The notes under the pieces are model-generated. The model saw nothing but the letters and a program-made list of their open reading frames with translations, did not search any database and was not told where the DNA came from. The translations under genes and the position numbers were made by a program. DNA of 32,764 nucleotides from an uncultured Pelagibacteraceae bacterium (GTDB lineage Bacteria > Pseudomonadota > Alphaproteobacteria > Pelagibacterales > AG-422-B15), in the NCBI GenBank assembly GCA_902525595.1, contig CABZHO010000009.1, positions 1 to 32,764 of the forward strand. The letters are read 5' to 3'. Below, piece after piece: positions 28,164 through 32,764 of this stretch (position 1 is the first letter of the stretch; the number at the start of each line of letters is the position of its first letter).

Positions 28164-29291
28164 TTAAATACGCATTGGCATTAAAACAAAAAATAAATTT
28201 TCATCTGTTTTATCTAGAATAATTGCAGGAGATATAGAGTCATACAAATTAATATCAATTTCATCACCATCGACTTCATTACATATATCTGTTAAATAAC
28301 GTGAATTAAAACCTATATCAACTTTTTCATTGTTATAATTAATATCAATAGTTTCATCAGCAGAACCTTTTGATTGACTCTCTACTTTTAAATACATTTT
28401 ATTATTTTCGATACTTAATTTAATTGCTTTAGATTTTGCCTCTTCATTCACAGCAACAGCTGATACACGATCAATTGCATTTTTGAGTTCAGTATTCTTT
28501 GTGCTAAATTTTTTGTCATTATCTTTAGGGATAACTTTTGTATAGTCTGGAAAAGTGCCATCAATAACCTTGGATATAATTTTTAAGTTATTAAATGAAA
28601 ATTTAATTTTATTTTCATTTAGAGAAATATTAATGTCCCCATCCGCGTCATCTAAAACTTTCCTAAGTTCTTGGATAGTTTTCTTAGGTATAATAATTCC
28701 TGTCATATCCTCAGCTCCTTGAGGAAGTGGAATGTCATATTGAGCTAGTCTATGACCGTCGGTAGCTACAGCTCTTAAAAATTGAATTGAATTTCTCTCC
28801 GCTTTATGAAAAAAAATACCATTCAAATAGTAACGAGTTTCCTCATTTGAAATTGCAAATTTAGTCTTATCAACAAGTCTGATAAGCTCTTCAGAAGTCA
28901 TCACAAATGCCGTAGATAAGTCAGCATCTGAAATTGTTGGAAAATCATCAATTTTCAGGGTTGAAAGGTTGAACTTAGACCTTCCGCATTTTATAACTAA
29001 TTCACTATCTGTAGATTCCATGCTCATAATCACATCTGAACCAGCTGGCAATCTTTTTACAATCTCAAAAAAAGTTATAGCGGATACTGATATCTCACCA
29101 GCAGTTTGTATGTCAGCACTAATCACATCCGAACAATAAATATCAAGATTTGTAGACGAGAGAGATAAGATATCATCTTTAGCAATAAGGATAATATTTG
29201 AGAGTATAGGAAGAGTATGTCTTACCTCAACTATTCCATGAACATGATTTAATGCTTTTAGCAGTTCCGAGCTATTTATTTTGACTTCCAT
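28164..29291 (-). CDS. dnaN: DNA polymerase III beta subunit (sliding clamp)
   Basis: Beta clamp of 375 aa, three tandem clamp folds. Family blocks include LLKALNHVHGIVEVRHTLPILSN split over residues 9-31, ATDGHRLAQYDIPLP in the middle, VDIGFNSRYLTDI, and the terminal FVLMPMRI, which forms part of the partner-binding pocket. It sits 66 bp downstream of dnaA. TATTAT (29303-29298) ends six bases before its ATG and may supply an internal promoter. It precedes recF by 4 bp. Confidence 0.97.
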   Translation of the reverse strand: MEVKINSSELLKALNHVHGIVEVRHTLPILSNIILIAKDDILSLSSTNLDIYCSDVISADIQTAGEISVSAITFFEIVKRLPAGSDVIMSMESTDSELVIKCGRSKFNLSTLKIDDFPTISDADLSTAFVMTSEELIRLVDKTKFAISNEETRYYLNGIFFHKAERNSIQFLRAVATDGHRLAQYDIPLPQGAEDMTGIIIPKKTIQELRKVLDDADGDINISLNENKIKFSFNNLKIISKVIDGTFPDYTKVIPKDNDKKFSTKNTELKNAIDRVSAVAVNEEAKSKAIKLSIENNKMYLKVESQSKGSADETIDINYNNEKVDIGFNSRYLTDICNEVDGDEIDINLYDSISPAIILDKTDENLFFVLMPMRI

Positions 29292-29297
29292 TTAAAG

Positions 29298-29303
29298 ATA
29301 ATA
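29298..29303 (-). promoter_or_regulatory. Possible -10 element upstream of dnaN
   Basis: TATTAT on the minus strand ends six bases before the dnaN ATG, inside the 66-bp dnaA-dnaN gap. No convincing -35 lies 17 bp upstream. It could drive a separate dnaN transcript. Confidence 0.28.
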
Positions 29304-29357
29304 CTATCAGTAAATACTATAACATAAATATAAAGAAATTTAAGATATATGTAACGA

Positions 29358-30767
29358 TTAAACGGAAGTTATCATTTGAGTAATGAGATTAATATCTTCG
29401 TCAAACTTAGGGTGGCTCTCTTTTAACTCTTCTATCTTTTTTACCGCGTGTATGACTGTAGTATGATCTCGCCCTCCAAATTTTCTTCCGATTTCAGGCA
29501 ATGATCTTGTTGTCAGTTTTTTTGATAAATACATTGCAACTTGTCGTGGTCTAGCAAAAGATCTAATTCTTCTGCTTGAAATTAAATCGTCAAGTTTAAT
29601 GTTATAATAGCCTGAAACCTTATTTTGAATTTCATCAATTGTAATTCGTCTATTACTAGATTTAAGTAAATCCTTGAGGACTGATTTTGTTAGCTCTATA
29701 TCAATTTTTTTTCCAAGTATATTTGAGAAAGTGAAAACTTTATTTAAAGCACCTTCAAGTTCTCTGACATTAGATGTTATAGTTTTAGCAAGAAATTCTA
29801 AAATATTCTCATCCAAATCATAAGTATTTTTGTTTTTATTCTTTAGATCAAAATATTTGTTTTTTATGATTGTTAACCTTAATTCAAAATCTGCAGGCAA
29901 AATGTCAACCACTAATCCTCCCGACAATCTTGACTTCATACGCTCATCAAAACTACCCAGATCATTTGGGGACCTGTCACCAGAAATAATGATTTTTTTA
30001 TTCATATCCAATAAAGAGTTAAAGGTATGAAAAAACTCCTCTTGAGTAGAAACTTTGCCTATCATAAATTGGATATCATCTAATATAAGCACGTCAACAG
30101 ATCTAAACTTTTGCTTAAATGACATTGTGTCTTTTTGCCTTAATGATTTTATAAATTGAAACATAAATCTTTCAGCTGAAAGATATAATACTTTTTTATT
30201 TGACGCATTTTTTGTAATTTCCCATGCTATTGCGTGCAATAAATGTGTTTTTCCAAGTCCCACTCCTCCATAAATAAACAAGGGATTAAAATCATAAGGT
30301 TCTTCAGTGCAGAGTCTTTTTGCTGACGCGAATGCCAATTCATTCGTAGGGCCTACAATGAATTTTTCAAATGTAAAACGTTCGTCAAGTGGCCAATCAT
30401 CTCTGAAATTATTTGTAAATGATAAGTTTTTATTAAAATTACTGCCGTTTATTGAATTATCAACATTTGACACGTTGGCGGTAAGTGAGTTGTCTATATT
30501 TATTTTTACTCTTTTAATTTGTGGGTTCTCTTGGTTAAGGAAGAAAATAATTTTATCTAAATAATGAGAAGTTATCCAATCTCTTATAAATCGTGTTGGT
30601 ACTGTGAAATAAAGAATGTCTTCATCTAAATTTTTAATTGCAATATTCTTGATCCAACTATTAAATACTTCATTGCCGTATTCAGCATTAAGCTTTTTAA
30701 GAACTGAATTCCATATTTCTTTAACGCTAATATTTGATGATTGAGATCTATTTAAATCTTGATACAT
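29358..30767 (-). CDS. dnaA: Chromosomal replication initiator DnaA
   Basis: DnaA of 469 aa. Domain I (about 15-85) has VKEIWNSVLKKL and VFNSWIKNI. A short asparagine-rich linker (about 92-120) is domain II. Domain III carries Walker A GGVGLGKT (167-174) and Walker B VLILDD (226-231). Domain IV ends with SFARPRQVAMYLSKKLT and GGRDHTTVIHAVKKIEEL, the DnaA-box recognition motif. The ATG at 30767 has AAGGAG 12 bases upstream. An out-of-frame ATG between them opens an 8-codon frame overlapping the dnaA start. It follows rpsT after a 323-bp gap, the only long one in the window. Confidence 0.98.
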   Translation of the reverse strand: MYQDLNRSQSSNISVKEIWNSVLKKLNAEYGNEVFNSWIKNIAIKNLDEDILYFTVPTRFIRDWITSHYLDKIIFFLNQENPQIKRVKINIDNSLTANVSNVDNSINGSNFNKNLSFTNNFRDDWPLDERFTFEKFIVGPTNELAFASAKRLCTEEPYDFNPLFIYGGVGLGKTHLLHAIAWEITKNASNKKVLYLSAERFMFQFIKSLRQKDTMSFKQKFRSVDVLILDDIQFMIGKVSTQEEFFHTFNSLLDMNKKIIISGDRSPNDLGSFDERMKSRLSGGLVVDILPADFELRLTIIKNKYFDLKNKNKNTYDLDENILEFLAKTITSNVRELEGALNKVFTFSNILGKKIDIELTKSVLKDLLKSSNRRITIDEIQNKVSGYYNIKLDDLISSRRIRSFARPRQVAMYLSKKLTTRSLPEIGRKFGGRDHTTVIHAVKKIEELKESHPKFDEDINLITQMITSV

Positions 30768-30775
30768 ATTTTCAT
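30752..30775 (-). other. Tiny reading frame overlapping the dnaA start (possible leader peptide)
   Basis: ATG at 30775-30773 opens an 8-codon frame, MKICIKI then TAA, in a different frame from dnaA and spanning its start codon. The Shine-Dalgarno AAGGAG (30785-30780) is 4 bases from this ATG and 12 from the dnaA ATG. Both spacings are off the usual optimum, so which start is favoured cannot be told. Translation of this frame is unproven. Confidence 0.3.
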
Positions 30776-30779
30776 AAAT

Positions 30780-30785
30780 CTCCTT
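30780..30785 (-). promoter_or_regulatory. Strong Shine-Dalgarno sequence AAGGAG before dnaA
   Basis: AAGGAG on the minus strand is one of the few clear ribosome-binding sites in the window; most other first genes lack one. It lies 12 bases before the dnaA ATG and 4 bases before the overlapping mini-frame. Confidence 0.7.
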
Positions 30786-30825
30786 TGTATTTTAACTAAA
30801 ATCTTAATCAAATTAAAAAAAAAGC

Positions 30826-30854
30826 ATAATTATTTCTTTAACTTTTTGTGACAA
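30826..30854 (-). promoter_or_regulatory. Candidate dnaA promoter
   Basis: On the minus strand TTGTCA (30854-30849) is followed after 17 bp by AATTAT (30831-30826). Five of six and four of six consensus bases match. It would give a leader of about 50 bases, long enough to include the AAGGAG site. The very AT-rich setting makes other choices possible. Confidence 0.35.
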
Positions 30855-31090
30855 TAAAAATTTAGCCAAAAAAGTTTTAAATTAAATTTAATGAAATTTA
30901 ATTTGTAAAAAAAAACTATTTGAATAATTAAAAATGATTTTTTCTAATTGAATGTACGTTAGCGTTAATAAATTTAAATCGCAATAAGAAACATAATTTA
31001 GATACTTATAAAATTTAGAATTAAATTAAGCTACTTTGTTTCCATGCAACTTTTAATTTAAGTCTTAACTTACGGAAAAGTTTGATGATT

Positions 31091-31354
31091 CTATTTTAGT
31101 GCTTTAATTTTACTCACTAAACGAGAAATTCTTCTAGACGCTGTATTTTTGTGAACTATTTTTTTTGAGACAGCTGACATAATCTCAGACTCAGCTGATT
31201 TTAGTGCTTGTTGCGCTGATGATTTGTCTCCCTTTACTATATTTAGTTCAACTTTTTTAATATATGTACGATATCTATTTCTTACAGACTTGTTAATCTC
31301 TGTCTTATTATTTATTTCTCGTACTTTTGCTTTTGCGGATTTAGTATTGGCCAT
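31091..31354 (-). CDS. rpsT: 30S ribosomal protein S20
   Basis: Basic protein of 87 aa, the normal S20 length, binding 16S rRNA in small-subunit assembly. The MANTKSAKAKVRE start, the RNRYRTYIKKVE segment, and the KKIVHKNTASRRISRLVSKI end are the family pattern. It is 15 bp downstream of mutM in the same direction and 323 bp before dnaA. Adjacency of rpsT and dnaA is common in alphaproteobacteria. It probably depends on the promoter before mutM, since no space remains for its own. Confidence 0.97.
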   Translation of the reverse strand: MANTKSAKAKVREINNKTEINKSVRNRYRTYIKKVELNIVKGDKSSAQQALKSAESEIMSAVSKKIVHKNTASRRISRLVSKIKALK

Positions 31355-31369
31355 ATATTGTTATTTTAT

Positions 31370-32200
31370 TTATTTCTGACATTCTTTACAAAAGAATGTT
31401 GATCTTTTCGCTATTACTATTCGTATTATGTTGGACTGACAAGTTCTTTTTCGACATTTTAAGCCTTCTCTGTCGTAGACATTCAGTTTATTTTGAAAAT
31501 ACCCCATCTTTCCAGAAATCATAGTGTGATCATTTATGCTTGAGCCCCCCATTTTAATCGACTTTTTAAGAACAGTCTTGATCGCTTTGGTTAATCTATC
31601 ACTCTCTAACAATGTAATTTCATTTCCTAGTTTCATTGGTAATATAGCCGCTATGAAAAGGGCTTCAGAAGCGTAAATGTTACCTACGCCAACAATATAT
31701 TTTTGGTTCATAATTATATTTTTTATAGGTGACTTTTTTGCAGCTAGTAAGTTATAAAAATATTGAGGGCTAAATTCCTTTTTAAGCGGCTCAACTCCAA
31801 GGTGTCTGAAATATTTATGATCGTTTAGCAAATTTGTAGCAGTTACAAAGATATATCCAAATTTTCTTGGATCAATAAATTGAAGCACAATATTTTTGTC
31901 AAAAAATATACATATATGAGTGTGTTTGATTTTTTTTTGGAAACCATTTTGTGTAATGATGATTCTTCCAGACATGCCAAGATGTATTACAAGCGATTTA
32001 TTGTTTGATAATTCAATAATAATATATTTAGCTCTTCGCCTTACATTAATAGCCCTATTTTTTTCTACTAGTTGGGCCACATTTCGATTAATTGGATATC
32101 TCAATTTACATGTATACTTTTTGAATTGTAAAATTTTACGATTAATAACTTTACTTTTTATACCATTTACAACGGTTTGGACTTCTGGTAGCTCTGGCAT
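31370..32200 (-). CDS. mutM: Formamidopyrimidine-DNA glycosylase (Fpg/MutM)
   Basis: Bifunctional glycosylase/AP lyase of 276 aa which excises 8-oxoguanine and ring-opened purines. The catalytic N-terminus PELPEVQTVVNGI follows the initiator Met, so Pro2 is exposed and the start is fixed. VGVGNIYASEALF is the helix-two-turn-helix. The C-terminal zinc finger is Cys-X4-Cys-X16-Cys-X2-Cys (CRKRTC to CKEC), with ARSTFFC-type residues KRSTFFC. The first pair has four residues between cysteines rather than two, as I recall in other alphaproteobacterial members. It leads the mutM-rpsT unit and diverges from ubiE by 58 bp. Confidence 0.95.
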   Translation of the reverse strand: MPELPEVQTVVNGIKSKVINRKILQFKKYTCKLRYPINRNVAQLVEKNRAINVRRRAKYIIIELSNNKSLVIHLGMSGRIIITQNGFQKKIKHTHICIFFDKNIVLQFIDPRKFGYIFVTATNLLNDHKYFRHLGVEPLKKEFSPQYFYNLLAAKKSPIKNIIMNQKYIVGVGNIYASEALFIAAILPMKLGNEITLLESDRLTKAIKTVLKKSIKMGGSSINDHTMISGKMGYFQNKLNVYDREGLKCRKRTCQSNIIRIVIAKRSTFFCKECQK

Positions 32201-32208
32201 ATATCTAA

Positions 32209-32237
32209 ATTATACTTTTTAGTTTATAAGATGTTAA
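32209..32237 (-). promoter_or_regulatory. Promoter of mutM-rpsT
   Basis: The best promoter match in the window. TTAACA (32237-32232) is followed by exactly 17 bp and a perfect TATAAT (32214-32209) on the minus strand. Transcription should start about 32202, only a couple of bases before the mutM ATG at 32200. No Shine-Dalgarno fits in that space. Confidence 0.6.
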
Positions 32238-32258
32238 ATAAATAAAATAATAAAACTT

Positions 32259-32764
32259 ATGATGGAAACAAAAGAAGTTTTTGACACTGTTGCCTACAGA
32301 TATGATTTCATGAATGATATCATGTCGCTTGGTGCGCATAGATATTGGAAAGAAGTATTAATTGACTTCCTTTCACCGCGTGAAGATACTCATATTTTAG
32401 ATGTAGCGGGTGGAACAGGTGATGTTGCAAGGAGATTCTTAAAAAGAATTAAAGGTAACGGATTTGCTACTGTAAGTGATCCAAATGAATACATGATCGA
32501 AGAAGGTAAAAAAAAACATAAGTTCAAAAGTAAAATTGAATGGGTTGTAGCTCCTGCTGAAGATCTGCCCTTTGCAGATAATACATTTGATGCATATCTT
32601 GTCTCATTTGGTGTAAGAAATTTTTCTGATATAAAAAGATCATTAAGTGAAGCTTATAGAGTACTAAAACCTGGAGGTAAATTTTTCTGCCTAGAATTTT
32701 CAAAAGTAGAAAATAAAACTGTTTCTAGCATATATAATATGTACTCTTCATTTATACCTGTCAT
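32259..32764 (+). CDS. ubiE: Ubiquinone/menaquinone biosynthesis C-methyltransferase UbiE (C-terminus cut by window edge)
   Basis: SAM-dependent methyltransferase, 168 codons visible of about 250. It C-methylates the benzoquinol ring in ubiquinone synthesis. The conserved N-terminus VFDTVAYRYDFMNDIMSLGAHRYWKE begins within six residues of the ATG at 32259; a second ATG follows directly. SAM motif I is LDVAGGTGDVARRFL, then APAEDLPFADNTFD and SFGVRNFSD, RVLKPGGKFFCLEFSK. An in-frame stop upstream rules out a longer start. It diverges from mutM by 58 bp. AATAAT at 32246-32251, with TTTATA 17 bp upstream, may be its promoter, again very close to the start codon. In many relatives ubiB follows, outside this window. 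Confidence 0.96.
   Translation, partial: MMETKEVFDTVAYRYDFMNDIMSLGAHRYWKEVLIDFLSPREDTHILDVAGGTGDVARRFLKRIKGNGFATVSDPNEYMIEEGKKKHKFKSKIEWVVAPAEDLPFADNTFDAYLVSFGVRNFSDIKRSLSEAYRVLKPGGKFFCLEFSKVENKTVSSIYNMYSSFIPV

Larger units (their letters stand above)
30768..31090. other. 323-bp AT-rich gap between rpsT and dnaA
   Basis: The only gap over 300 bp. It must hold the rpsT transcript end and the dnaA promoter. It contains a 12-bp palindrome ATTAAATTTAAT (30881-30892) and a TTAA-N7-TTAA pattern (30877-30891). I find no TTATNCACA DnaA box on either strand, no coding frame, no tRNA and no GC-rich hairpin terminator. A replication origin role cannot be supported from sequence alone. Confidence 0.6.

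Noticed and set aside
30877-30891. TTAA-N7-TTAA, the CtrA recognition pattern, upstream of dnaA
   Set aside because: The surrounding DNA is nearly all A and T, so this pattern is expected by chance; no second supporting site was seen. Kept only as a remark.
31370-31480. MutM zinc finger with Cys-X4-Cys as a possible broken metal site
   Set aside because: The remaining spacing (X16, X2) is normal, and I recall the longer first loop in other alphaproteobacterial MutM, so this looks like clade variation rather than damage.

Overview
The window looks like chromosomal DNA from a very AT-rich, compact alphaproteobacterium, probably a streamlined marine lineage of the SAR11, HIMB59 or AEGEAN-169 kind. 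That placement is inference from base composition and gene content, not from a phylogeny. Alphaproteobacterial markers are the pckA/ChvI/ChvG locus, a RegB/RegA (ActS/ActR, PrrB/PrrA) pair whose C-terminal helix-turn-helix is very close to the family pattern, the NDUFS6-type CHCC zinc protein, and the order mutM-rpsT-dnaA-dnaN-recF-gyrB. I see no rRNA, tRNA, CRISPR, insertion sequence or phage genes. Only one gap exceeds 300 bp, the dnaA upstream region.

Region 1 (1-3783) holds a cut-off DUF3429 membrane protein, an SdsA-type alkylsulfatase, a divergent EamA exporter, the septation protein YciB and the heat-shock protein HspQ. Region 2 (3849-11861) is a long minus-strand run: chvI, chvG, ahcY, tsaE, amgK, murU, and a DsbA-like oxidoreductase, with pckA divergent from chvI. 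It couples envelope sensing, gluconeogenesis, methyl-cycle recycling, tRNA t6A synthesis and cell-wall sugar recycling. The hprK/ptsIIA/ptsH genes that lie between chvG and ahcY in many relatives are absent.

Region 3 (11858-16887) is a tight minus-strand unit: CHCC zinc protein, polA, a nucleotidyltransferase-cupin fusion, and an MFS transporter. Region 4 (16943-21975) has an ABC ATPase without a permease beside it, an MMPL/RND transporter, and a divergent diiron carboxylate protein of unknown substrate. Region 5 (22008-24622) is the redox two-component pair RegB/RegA plus a YgjP-type metalloprotease.

Region 6 (24619-32764) is the replication block gyrB, recF, dnaN and dnaA, then rpsT and mutM, all on the minus strand, with a divergent, truncated ubiE at the right edge.

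No clearly new multi-gene system stands out. The points most worth a second look are: -10-like hexamers only 4-10 bp before several start codons (possible leaderless transcription), including one palindromic -10 shared by two divergent genes; the nucleotidyltransferase-cupin fusion; the uncharacterised diiron protein; a tiny reading frame overlapping the dnaA start; and the altered ChvI-ChvG locus.
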